From NCBI GenBank assembly GCA_021325365.1, contig JAJPHF010000176.1, positions 1-64,000 on the forward strand: DNA of 64,000 bases. The letters run 5' to 3'. How positions within the stretch are numbered: the first letter of the stretch is position 1; each line of letters starts with the position of its first letter. The translations under genes were made by a program, and so were the position numbers. The notes under the pieces are model-generated. The model did not search any database. It saw only the letters and a program-made list of their open reading frames with translations, and was not told the DNA's origin. This DNA comes from Pseudomonadota bacterium. Its GTDB lineage: Bacteria; Chloroflexota; UBA6077; JAJPHF01. Positions 43,973-51,557 of this stretch are shown one piece after another.

Positions 43973-44833
43973 CTAGGCGGTCTTGCTGGCCGCTGGGTCG
44001 AAGCTCTGGATGCGCGCGGCGGCGGCGTCGACGTCGGCGTCGCGCGTCGAGGCGCCGGCCGTCAGGCCGACGCGCCGCGCGCCGGCGAACCACTCGGGGC
44101 GTAGCTCGTCCACCGTCTCGACGTGGTGGGTCGGGCAGATGGCACCGCACACGCGGGCAAGCTGCTGCGTGTTCGAGCTGTGCTTGCCGCCCACGACCAC
44201 CATCACGTCCACGGTGCGCGCGATGTCGGCCGCCTCCTCCTGCGCCAGCTGCGTCCAGGTGCAGATGCGCCCCTGGTTCTGGAACTCGTCGCACTTGGTC
44301 GCCAGGATCGCGCACGCCTTGTCGTAGTCGGCCTGCAGCACCGTCGTCTGGGCCAGCGCCGCGATCTTCGGGAAGTGGGGCAGCGCCGCCGCCTCGTCCG
44401 CCGACTCGATGATGATGCCATGCTGCGTATAGGCGATGGTGGCCTTCGACTCGGGGTGCTGGCGGTGGCCGAACAGGATGACCTGGAAGCCCTCGTGCTC
44501 CCACTCGGCGGCGCGGCGCTGCACGCGCTGGACGATGGCGCAGCTCGCGTCGATCAGGTTGAGCCCTTGTGCCCGGGCGCGCTCGTAAGTCGCCGGGCCC
44601 TCGCCGTGGGCGCGCACCAGCAGCGTCGCCCCGGCCGGCAGCGTCTGCTCCAGTGGGTGGGCGACCGTGATGCCCTTCGCCTGTAGCTCGGCGATGGCCG
44701 GGCGATTGTGGATCAGCTCGCCCGTCATGTAGATGGGGGCGCTGGTCTGCTCGCGCGCCTGGAGCGCCAGCGTCCAGGCCTGCTTCACGCCGCCGCAGAA
44801 CCCGCCGTACCGCTCCGCTCGCACGATCTCCAT
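43973..44833 (-). CDS. ispH: 4-hydroxy-3-methylbut-2-enyl diphosphate reductase (IspH), divergent
   Basis: The 286-residue protein starts MEIVRAERYGGFCGGVKQA with Cys13 as the first cluster ligand. The second ligand is in LIDASCAIV and the third probably in RICTWTQ. The substrate-site histidines are in ELIHNRP, VRAHGE and FGHRQHPES. C-terminal GGKHSSNTQQLA is typical of IspH. Several signature positions differ from the common enzyme (SCAIV for TCPLV, CTWTQ for CYATQ). It makes IPP and DMAPP in the MEP pathway. The ATG at 44833 with AGGGGG upstream is preferred to the longer frame. Confidence 0.9.
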   Translation of the reverse strand: MEIVRAERYGGFCGGVKQAWTLALQAREQTSAPIYMTGELIHNRPAIAELQAKGITVAHPLEQTLPAGATLLVRAHGEGPATYERARAQGLNLIDASCAIVQRVQRRAAEWEHEGFQVILFGHRQHPESKATIAYTQHGIIIESADEAAALPHFPKIAALAQTTVLQADYDKACAILATKCDEFQNQGRICTWTQLAQEEAADIARTVDVMVVVGGKHSSNTQQLARVCGAICPTHHVETVDELRPEWFAGARRVGLTAGASTRDADVDAAAARIQSFDPAASKTA

Positions 44834-45004
44834 GCCGCCCCCTCGCGTCGCGCCAGCGCGCAGCCGGCCTCGGGTTGCCGGCGCGACGACTCGCAGAATT
44901 CTACCACAGCGCCTGCCTCGGACCGATGCGCGGCGCGCATGCGGCGGCCTGCTCGGTGCAGCGGCGCGCGGTGGACGGCCGGAGTGCCGCCGGCACGGCG
45001 CGCC

Positions 45005-45033
45005 TTGACGGCCGGCGGCGGCGATGCTACTCT
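45005..45033 (+). promoter_or_regulatory. Sigma70-type promoter for the NMT1-like binding-protein gene
   Basis: TTGACG (45005-45010), a 17-bp spacer and TACTCT (45028-45033) with TGC directly before it form a strong extended -10 promoter in the 278-bp divergent gap. Confidence 0.7.
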
Positions 45034-45111
45034 GGCGCCACTGACCGGCGGAGGCGGCACTGGCGGGCTGGCCGTGTTCACGTCCGAACGCCGCGCCGGG
45101 GGAGAAGGATG

Positions 45112-46110
45112 ATGAGGATGGGACGGCGACTCCTGGGGCTGGGCATTGTCGCGCTGGCGAGCGTGCTGGTCGGCTCGCTGGGCGCGGCAGCGGTGGCGCC
45201 GAGCAGCGCCGCGGCGCCGGCGGCCGCGCCCGCTCGGCAGACGACGACGCTGCGCGTGGCCTACTTGCCGATCGCCGGCAACATGGACGTGCTGCTGGCA
45301 CGCGACCAGGGCTGGTTCACCGAGGAGGGCCTGGCCGTCGATCTGACGGCGATGGCGGGGGGCGCCGAGATCCTGCCCGCGCTGATCGGCGGCTCGCTCG
45401 ACCTGGGAACGCTGAATGTGGTCACGCACATCCTGGCGGAGGACCAGGGCTTCCGCGCCAGGGCCGTGGCCGGCGTGCAGGTGGAGCGCCGGGGCCTGCC
45501 GCCGATCCACGGGATCGTGGTGCGGGCCGACTCGCCGATCCAGAGCGGCCGGGACCTCGAAGGCAAGACGATGGCCACGAACACCCTGAACAACATCGAC
45601 CACATCATGCAGCAGGTGTGGGTCCGACAGCAGGGCGGCGACCCCAGCCGCGTCAATTTCGTCGAGGTCCCGTTCCCGCAGCAGCCTGCCGCGCTGGCCC
45701 AGTCGCGGGTCGACGCCATCGGGCCGGCCGAGCCGTTCGTGACCATCGCCGTCGACCAGGGCGGGCGAATGCTCGCGGCCCACTACCTCGACGTCAACGA
45801 CGTGACGCTGCTCGCCTACTACGGCGCCACCGACGACTGGCTCGGCCGCAACGCGGACCTGGCGCAGCGCTTTCACCGCGTCATCCAGCGGGCCGACGAC
45901 TTCCTGTTCGGCAATCCCGACGAGCTGCACGCGGCGGCCGTCCGCTACCTGAACATGGACCCCGCCGTGGCCGCGCGGATCGGCTACGGCGAGAACACCC
46001 CCCGCGTGGACCCCGCCGGCATCCAGTGGTGGATCGATACGGTGCGCAGCTTCAATCTGACCAGCAACCAGCTCAACCCGCAGGACTTCATTTACGAGAC
46101 CGTGCGCTGA
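45112..46110 (+). CDS. NMT1/SsuA-like ABC transporter substrate-binding protein
   Basis: The product of about 332 residues has a signal peptide (LLGLGIVALASVLVGSLGAAA) followed by a type II periplasmic-binding fold: LRVAYLPIAGNMDVLLARDQGWFTEEGL, GGSLDLGTLNV, VVRADSPIQSGRDLEGKTMA, and the hinge-region DAIGPAEPFVT. The family delivers sulfonates, nitrate, or thiamine precursors to an ABC importer. No permease or ATPase gene is adjacent, so the partner is elsewhere. GGGGGAGAAGG precedes three possible in-frame ATGs (45109, 45112, 45118). The stop overlaps the start of the EVE gene. Confidence 0.85.
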   Translation: MRMGRRLLGLGIVALASVLVGSLGAAAVAPSSAAAPAAAPARQTTTLRVAYLPIAGNMDVLLARDQGWFTEEGLAVDLTAMAGGAEILPALIGGSLDLGTLNVVTHILAEDQGFRARAVAGVQVERRGLPPIHGIVVRADSPIQSGRDLEGKTMATNTLNNIDHIMQQVWVRQQGGDPSRVNFVEVPFPQQPAALAQSRVDAIGPAEPFVTIAVDQGGRMLAAHYLDVNDVTLLAYYGATDDWLGRNADLAQRFHRVIQRADDFLFGNPDELHAAAVRYLNMDPAVAARIGYGENTPRVDPAGIQWWIDTVRSFNLTSNQLNPQDFIYETVR

Positions 46111-46529
46111 TGGCGCGCGGCTGGCTACTGAAGACCGAGCCCGGGGAGTACGCATTCGCCGATCTCCAGCGGGACGGGACGACGCCCTGGGACGGCGTGC
46201 GCAACCCGCAGGCGCAGAAGAACATGCGCGCCATGGCCGTGGGCGACCGCTGCGTGATCTATCATACGGGCGACGTGCGGGCGTGCGTGGGCCTGGCCGA
46301 GGTGGCGCGGGCCGCCTATCCTGACCCCGCCCACGCGACGGGCCGCTGGTGCCTGGTGGACGTGCGCGCGGGGGCGCCCCTCGCGCGGCCGGTGCCGCTC
46401 GCCGTGCTCCGCGCCGATCCCCGCTTCGCCGATAGCCCGCTGCTGCGCCAGGGCCGTCTTTCCGTGGTGCCGCTGACGGACGACCAGTGGGAGGCGCTGT
46501 TGGCGCTAGCCGGCGATACGGGTGGCTAG
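46110..46529 (+). CDS. EVE domain-containing protein
   Basis: The 139-residue protein has the EVE/PUA-like signature: GWLLKTEPGEYAFADL, WDGVRNPQAQKNMRAM, VGDRCVIYHTGD and AVLRADPRFADSPLLRQGRLSVVPL. EVE domains bind modified bases in DNA or RNA. It overlaps the preceding binding-protein gene by one base and the following gene by eight. Nothing nearby looks like a restriction or defence locus. Confidence 0.9.
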   Translation: MARGWLLKTEPGEYAFADLQRDGTTPWDGVRNPQAQKNMRAMAVGDRCVIYHTGDVRACVGLAEVARAAYPDPAHATGRWCLVDVRAGAPLARPVPLAVLRADPRFADSPLLRQGRLSVVPLTDDQWEALLALAGDTGG

Positions 46530-47814
46530 CAGAGCCGTCGCGTGGCTCATCGGGGCGCGGAGCCCCGCCCGCCCTGGCGGCGCGCGCGGCGGCGGCCGGG
46601 GGCGCCGTCGCGGCGGGCGGGCCGCGAGGAGCGGGGCGCGGGGCCGCATCCTGGCTGTGATATTTGGCTGGAGCGTGTGCCTGGGGGCCGCGGTGGCCGC
46701 GATCGCCGTGCCGCTCGCGGGGGCGGACGCTCTAGCCGACTTGCTGGACCAGCAGGTGCCCGGCTGGCTGGCGGCGTATCAGGTGCCGGGCGCGGCCATC
46801 GCTGTGGTGGAGCACGGCGAGCCGGCGTGGACGCGCACCTACGGCTGGGCGGATGCCCCCGGCGGCGCTCCCGTCACGGCCGATACGGTGTTTCAGGCCG
46901 CCTCTGTCTCCAAGTCGGTCACGGCCTGGGGCATCATGCGCCTCGTGCAAGACGGCCGGCTGGCGCTCGACGCCCCGGTCGAGCGCTACCTGACGCGTTG
47001 GCACCTGCCGCCATCCCGCTTCGACGCGTCGGGCGTGACCGTGCGACGCCTGCTCAGCCACATGGCAGGGCTGTCGGTGCCGGGCTACCCGGGGATAGAT
47101 CCCGATCAGCCCCTGCCCACGCTGGAGGAGTCGCTGTCGGGCACGGCCGGCGACGTGGGGCCGCTCGAAATCGTCGCGCCGCCGGGCGCGGCGTGGCGGT
47201 ACTCCGGCGGCGGATTCACGCTGCTGCAGGTCCTGGTCGAGGAGGTGACCGGCCGCCGCTTCGCCGACTACATGCAGGATGCCGTGCTTGCGCCGCTCAG
47301 CATGGCGCACAGCGGCTTCGCCTGGACGCCCAGCCTGCAGGCCGGGCTGGCCGAGGGGCACGTCGCGACGGGCGTGCCCCTGCCGAACTATCGGTATGAA
47401 GCGGAGGCCGCGGCGGGCCTCTACACCACGGCGCCGGACCTCGCGCGCTGGGTCGCCGCGGGCATGGCAGGTGCGGATGGAGAGCCGCCCGGGCGGGGCG
47501 TGCTGACGCCAGCGAGCGTGCGCCAGCTCTTCACGCCGCAGGCCGGCACGGAGCCAAGCTACGGGCTGGGCGTGTTCACGCCGCAGATCCCGAAAGGGCC
47601 ACGGTGGGTGTGGCACGCGGGCTTCAATCGCGGCTGGCGGGCCTACTTCGCGGCACTGCCGGACCGCGGCGCGGGCCTGGTGGTGCTCACGAACGCCGAT
47701 ACCGGCTGGGCGCTGGTCGAGGCGGTGGCGCGCGCCTGGGGCGACGCGCTCGGCGTCGGGCCGGCGCCGACCGAGCTGCCGCGCGAGGAGCCCGTGAGCG
47801 CCAGCGCGCCGTAG
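46522..47814 (+). CDS. Serine beta-lactamase/esterase-like hydrolase (class C fold)
   Basis: The 430-residue protein has an N-terminal basic stretch and one hydrophobic segment (VCLGAAVAAIAVPLAGA), then a beta-lactamase-related domain. The nucleophile motif is SVSK (QAASVSKSVTAWG), the Tyr motif YSGGGFTLLQ, and the third motif HAGFNRGW. LLSHMAGLSVPGYPG and FADYMQDAVLAPLSM are typical of the esterase/D-aminopeptidase branch. It is probably exported and membrane-attached. The GTG at 46522 overlaps the EVE gene; a later GTG near 46657 is possible. Confidence 0.88.
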   Translation: MASRAVAWLIGARSPARPGGARGGGRGRRRGGRAARSGARGRILAVIFGWSVCLGAAVAAIAVPLAGADALADLLDQQVPGWLAAYQVPGAAIAVVEHGEPAWTRTYGWADAPGGAPVTADTVFQAASVSKSVTAWGIMRLVQDGRLALDAPVERYLTRWHLPPSRFDASGVTVRRLLSHMAGLSVPGYPGIDPDQPLPTLEESLSGTAGDVGPLEIVAPPGAAWRYSGGGFTLLQVLVEEVTGRRFADYMQDAVLAPLSMAHSGFAWTPSLQAGLAEGHVATGVPLPNYRYEAEAAAGLYTTAPDLARWVAAGMAGADGEPPGRGVLTPASVRQLFTPQAGTEPSYGLGVFTPQIPKGPRWVWHAGFNRGWRAYFAALPDRGAGLVVLTNADTGWALVEAVARAWGDALGVGPAPTELPREEPVSASAP

Positions 47815-47847
47815 CGAGCTGACAGACTGCTGTGGGCCTGCGGGCCG

Positions 47848-48708
47848 CTAGTCCAGGCCGGCGAACAGGTCGGCGTCCTTCTCGCCGGGCGCGGGCGTGG
47901 GGTGGACGCGGATGAAGTAGGCGGTGCCGAACGCGACGCGCCGCACGTCTGGCGGGATCTTCAGCCACCAGCTTTCCGGCTCGATCTGGGAGCGGTGGGC
48001 GGCGAGCGCCTGGCGCTGGATCTCGACGTAAGGCGACACGTCGATGGCGCAGGTCGCGTCCTTCTTGGCGATCCCCCAGCGCCGGTTGTAGCGACGGCGG
48101 CGCGTGAGCCAGCTCTCCTCGAAGCCGGCCTCGATGAGCATGCGCGCGATCTTGTTCCAGTTGCTGCGCACGGAGGCGATGCTGTACAGCCGCGCGGGCG
48201 ACCAGGGCGGGCCGGCGTCGGGGTACTGCGCCGGGTCGCCGGCCGCGAAGAAGGCGCGCTCGGTCACGGGATAGCACTTGACGTGGTCGGGGTGGCCGTA
48301 GCCGCTGCGGTTGGGCTCGGTGACGACGACCTGGGGCTGCAGCTCGCGGATGACGCGCACCAGCCGGCCGGCGGCCTCGTCCAGGTCGGCGTTGCAGAAG
48401 GCCGCCGGGTGGTTGTTCGCCTCCCAGCCCTCCATGCCCGAGTCGCGGTAGCCCAGCAGGCGCAGCTCGGCCACCTTCAGGATGCGACACGACTCGCGTA
48501 GCTCGGCCAGGCGGATGTCGCGCAGGCGCGGCTTCGCCTCTTCGGGGTCGAGGTCCGGGTCGAGGACCTCGCCCTCCTCGCCGCCCGTGCAGGTCACTAC
48601 GGCCGTGGGCACGCCGAGGGCGCCGTAGCGCGCGAGCAGGCCGCCGGTGGCGCTCGCCTCGTCGTCGGGATGGGGGCGCACCACCATCAGGCGCACGCCA
48701 GTAGGCAT
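47848..48708 (-). CDS. PIG-L family deacetylase
   Basis: The 286-residue zinc enzyme has VVRPHPDDEASATGGLLARYG at the N-terminus (ligands His and Asp) and GYGHPDHVKCYP for the third ligand. SNWNKIARMLIEAG and the overall length resemble the MshB/Mca group, which acts on GlcNAc-inositol or mycothiol S-conjugates. Whether this organism makes such thiols is not visible here. GAGGAGACG precedes the ATG. It ends convergent to the beta-lactamase-like gene. Confidence 0.9.
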   Translation of the reverse strand: MPTGVRLMVVRPHPDDEASATGGLLARYGALGVPTAVVTCTGGEEGEVLDPDLDPEEAKPRLRDIRLAELRESCRILKVAELRLLGYRDSGMEGWEANNHPAAFCNADLDEAAGRLVRVIRELQPQVVVTEPNRSGYGHPDHVKCYPVTERAFFAAGDPAQYPDAGPPWSPARLYSIASVRSNWNKIARMLIEAGFEESWLTRRRRYNRRWGIAKKDATCAIDVSPYVEIQRQALAAHRSQIEPESWWLKIPPDVRRVAFGTAYFIRVHPTPAPGEKDADLFAGLD

Positions 48709-48732
48709 GGGTCGTCTCCTCGGTTGGTTTCG

Positions 48733-49467
48733 TCAGGGCGCGCGATCGGCGTCGGCCAGGGCCGGCAGCGGCGCGTGGCGCCGCCCGGGCCAACGGGGCC
48801 GGGGCAGCGCGTGGACGTCGGGCAGCAGGTAGCCCGCCAGCAGCAGGCAGACGCCCGGCGCCATCGCCAAGTAGAGATAGCTGTGCTGGCCCAGGCGCGT
48901 GAGCGTGCCGCCGCTGGCGACCACTAGCGTGCCCGCCGCGATCAGCAGCGTCGCGGCCACGCGCCGGTTCCAGCCGCCGCGCCAGGCCCGCCAGGCCGAG
49001 AGCAGGGCGCCGCCGACGACCACCAGCGTCCCGGCCACGTTCAAGCTGATGGTCAGCACGATCAGCGCCGGGCCCTTCTCGAGCGCCGCCCAGCCCTCCG
49101 CGCGCAGCGCCGTGGGGTCGACCGGCGTCGCGGCCACGAGCACGCCGGCCAGCGCGCTCAGCAGCAGCAGCGTCGTCAGCGCGGCGCTCGCCACGCGGCG
49201 CGGCGCCAGCAGGAACAGCGTGCCCAGCCCAAGATAGGCGGCGACGAGCGTCGCGCCGGAGAAGTAGTACAGCCGCGCCAGGAACGGGTTCCAGCCGCGC
49301 GCCCCCAACACCTCGCAGGCCGCGCCGAGCGCGAACAGGGCGAACGCCGCGACCCAGACTAGCTCGTGCGTGCGGCCGCCGCGCCGGTAGCGCACCACCG
49401 CCGTCGCGGTGCAGGCGGCGCTCGCCAGGAGCGCGATCAGTGGAAAGACGATCACGGGCAATCCCAC
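48733..49467 (-). CDS. Seven-helix membrane protein of unknown function
   Basis: The 244-residue protein is almost entirely hydrophobic with about seven transmembrane helices (VIVFPLIALLASAACTATAVV at the start; LYLAMAPGVCLLLAGYLLP near the end). A GARGWNPFLARLYYFSGATLVAAYLGLG segment lies in the middle. I recognise no characterised family. It lies 24 bases upstream of the deacetylase on the same strand and may form an operon with it. Confidence 0.72.
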   Translation of the reverse strand: MGLPVIVFPLIALLASAACTATAVVRYRRGGRTHELVWVAAFALFALGAACEVLGARGWNPFLARLYYFSGATLVAAYLGLGTLFLLAPRRVASAALTTLLLLSALAGVLVAATPVDPTALRAEGWAALEKGPALIVLTISLNVAGTLVVVGGALLSAWRAWRGGWNRRVAATLLIAAGTLVVASGGTLTRLGQHSYLYLAMAPGVCLLLAGYLLPDVHALPRPRWPGRRHAPLPALADADRAP

Positions 49468-49611
49468 CGGACGGGGCTAAACCGCATCATAGACCCTCTG
49501 CCGCAGCCAGTGAACTCCGCGCACACGGCAAATTGGCCGCGACCGGTCGCGACAGTGGGGGCCAGGCTGCCGGGGCGGCGGGCCTCCTTGTTCAGTGTAG
49601 CAAGCGCTGCG

Positions 49612-49674
49612 TGCCGGCGTCCTGAGTGTCCGTGTACCACGCGCGGCCTGCCGGCGTCCTGAGTGTCCGTCTAC
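49612..49674. repeat. 26-bp direct repeat upstream of the TenA/PqqC-fold gene
   Basis: TGCCGGCGTCCTGAGTGTCC followed by GTSTAC occurs at 49612-49637 and 49649-49674, period 37, with a single mismatch. The second copy runs into TACAAT (49672-49677), a -10 candidate for the gene starting at 49706. It may be an operator pair or a promoter duplication. Confidence 0.75.
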
Positions 49675-49705
49675 AATGAAACAATGGCAGCCGAGGAGGA
49701 GCGCG

Positions 49706-50398
49706 ATGGTCGCCCAGGAGACCCTATCCGGAGCCGAGTTCGTGCGGCAGCTCAAGGCGGAGATCGCCGCCTCGCCGCTGCTCCGCGTGGACCACCCGTT
49801 CGTCAAGGCCGTGAGCGCGGGCACGGCGTCGCGCGAGCTGGTGCGCGAGTGGACGCGGCAGGACTACAAGTTCCGCGCCGCGGTGCCGCGCATCGCCATG
49901 CTGCGCTACCTGGCGTGCAGCGATCCGGAGTTCGCGCGTCGCCTCTACGGAGTGGTCGAGGAGGAGACGGAGGGCCTGGCTACCGGCAGCGCCGGGCACA
50001 TCAACCTGTTTCTGGACTTCGCGGCCGCGCTGGGGCTGAGCCGCGCCGAGCTGGAGCAGGCGCCGCTGCGCCCGGCGACCGCGGCCCACCTGTACTACGC
50101 CGAGCTGGTGATCCATACGCTGCCCTGGTTCATCGTCATCGCGGCCCAGCTAGCCGCCGAGGCCACCCTGCCCCCGGCGGCGGCGGCGCTGGCGCGCGGC
50201 TTCGTGGAGCACTACGGCCTGCGGCCCGAGGACGTGCGCTTCTTCACGGTACACGTGGAGGCCGACGAGGACCATGGCTCGCTCGCCGAGGAGGTGGCGG
50301 TGCGCTACCTGACCACGCCGCCGCTCCAGCAGCTCGCGCGCGAGACGGCCATGCGCCGCCTGGAGCTACAATACGACCTGTGGACGATTGATCTCTGA
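49706..50398 (+). CDS. TenA/PqqC-fold (heme-oxygenase-like) protein, possible metal oxidase
   Basis: The 230-residue helical protein belongs to the TenA/PqqC/CADD superfamily (HPFVKAVSAGTASRELVREWTRQDYKF, EEETEGLATGSAGHINLF). It lacks the TenA catalytic cysteine; the equivalent segment reads HTLPWFIVIAAQLAAE. It carries HVEADEDHG near the C-terminus, similar to the ligand motif of heme-oxygenase-like diiron oxidases. The function is therefore more likely redox than thiamine salvage. The ATG at 49706 follows GGAGGAGCG. Confidence 0.78.
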   Translation: MVAQETLSGAEFVRQLKAEIAASPLLRVDHPFVKAVSAGTASRELVREWTRQDYKFRAAVPRIAMLRYLACSDPEFARRLYGVVEEETEGLATGSAGHINLFLDFAAALGLSRAELEQAPLRPATAAHLYYAELVIHTLPWFIVIAAQLAAEATLPPAAAALARGFVEHYGLRPEDVRFFTVHVEADEDHGSLAEEVAVRYLTTPPLQQLARETAMRRLELQYDLWTIDL

Positions 50399-50450
50399 GG
50401 GTGCGGCCGTCTTCGATAGCGGCTTTCAGGACGATTGACGCGGGCCATAC

Positions 50451-50484
50451 CGGCCGGGCGGCGGGGGACGAGCCCCCGCCCTAC
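50451..50484. repeat. GGGGACGAGCCCC hairpin repeat, copy 3
   Basis: CGGCCGGGCGGCGGGGGACG continues into AGCCCCCGCCCTAC. The stem base that is A/T in copy 1 is G/C here, so pairing is kept. It lies in the 212-bp convergent gap after the TenA/PqqC-fold gene. Confidence 0.75.
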
Positions 50485-50525
50485 CCTTGTCGCCCAATGG
50501 CCGCCGAAACCGCTGGAGGCGCCAA

Positions 50526-50558
50526 GAGCGGGGAGGTAGCCTAGCTGCCTCCCCGCTC
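50526..50558. terminator. Bidirectional hairpin terminator
   Basis: A stem of about 15 bp with one wobble (GAGCGGGGAGGTAGC against GCTGCCTCCCCGCTC) and loop CTA lies between convergent genes. Confidence 0.75.
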
Positions 50559-50610
50559 GATCGTCGTGTGGTGCCTGCGGCGACTGGTATTCGCCGGCAA
50601 GCGGCTCCGG

Positions 50611-51183
50611 CTAGCGGATGCCGCCGGTCATGCCGCGCTGGTCCTCGGCGCTCTCGGTCTTGGGCGGCACGGTCGCCCGGCCGACAGCCTGCACGTTCTC
50701 GCCGGAGGTCTCGCCGCCCGCCGCCTCGAGGACCCCACGCGCCTTGCCGTAGCCGTGCTCGTCGGTGCGCACGGTCACCAGGTAGCCGCCGGCCGCGAAG
50801 CGCTCGTTGGCCCAGCGCGCCTCTTCCTCGGGCACACCCGCCTTGACGAGTGCGCCCGTGATGCCGCCGACCACGGCACCCGTCACGCCGCCGGTCACCA
50901 CGCCGGCCAGCCCCGCGGCCAGCGGCCCGACGGCCACGACGGGGCCAATGCCGGGGATCAGCATCGCCGCGGCGCCGAGCAGCAGCCCGAAGATGCCGCC
51001 CGTCACCGCGCCCTGGCCCGCCGAGACGTTGTCCCGATCAGTATCGGCGAGCCCGGCGCGGCCCTCCATGCCGCGGCCCATGATGCTGATGTCGTCCTTG
51101 TCGTAGCCCGCCGCGCGGAGGGCATCATACGCCCGGTCCGCCGCGCCCCGGTCACGAAAGTAGCCGACTGCGGTGCGATCCAT
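50611..51183 (-). CDS. General stress protein (YflT/17M-like) with glycine-zipper membrane segment
   Basis: The 190-residue protein begins AVGYFRDRGAADRAYDALRAAGYDKDDISIMGRG, the fold of general stress protein 17M-like families. The centre is a Gly/Ala/Val-rich hydrophobic segment (GGIFGLLLGAAAMLIPGIGPVVAVGPLAAGLAG and GGVTGAVVGGITGAL) resembling a glycine zipper. A second small domain follows (EEARWANERFAAGGYLVTVRTDEH). The ATG at 51183 follows GGGAGGCAGGGAG. Probably a stress-linked envelope protein; activity unknown. Confidence 0.8.
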   Translation of the reverse strand: MDRTAVGYFRDRGAADRAYDALRAAGYDKDDISIMGRGMEGRAGLADTDRDNVSAGQGAVTGGIFGLLLGAAAMLIPGIGPVVAVGPLAAGLAGVVTGGVTGAVVGGITGALVKAGVPEEEARWANERFAAGGYLVTVRTDEHGYGKARGVLEAAGGETSGENVQAVGRATVPPKTESAEDQRGMTGGIR

Positions 51184-51369
51184 CTCCCTGCCTCCCTCGC
51201 GCCGACCGAGGCCCCCGGCCACACTGGCGGGACCGGCCGGCGCCACTCCAAGTTAACGCCACCTGAAAGCGCAGGATGCATGCCAGGCGGCCACCGCGGG
51301 CGACGGCCGGTGGGGCGGTGGCGCTGCCGCGAGTCGCCGGACCGCCGCGTCGGAGCGCTTCGGACCGTG

Positions 51370-51378
51370 TGCTAGAAT
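51370..51378 (+). promoter_or_regulatory. Extended -10 promoter for the aldolase gene
   Basis: TGC-TAGAAT, identical to the gyrB -10 region, lies about 180 bases upstream of the GTG start. The implied 170-base leader contains a 7-bp GC hairpin (51423-51450) and no open frame I can support. Confidence 0.5.
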
Positions 51379-51557
51379 GAACAAGTACGGTAAGCCCGCC
51401 TGCAGCCGCCGGTGGCCCGAACGGGCCCGGCGATTCCCTGCGGCGGGCCCTGGTGGTCGCGGCCGGGTACGACGGGGTTCCCGGGCACGTCGGCTGGTGC
51501 CAGCGAACGTGCTCCTGGCCCCGCGGGCGCCCGCCCAAGCAGCAGCAGGAGGACGGC

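Noticed and set aside
46110..46529. Defence island around the EVE-domain gene
   Set aside because: Neighbours are a solute-binding protein and a beta-lactamase-fold hydrolase; no nuclease, methylase or NTPase defence genes are present.
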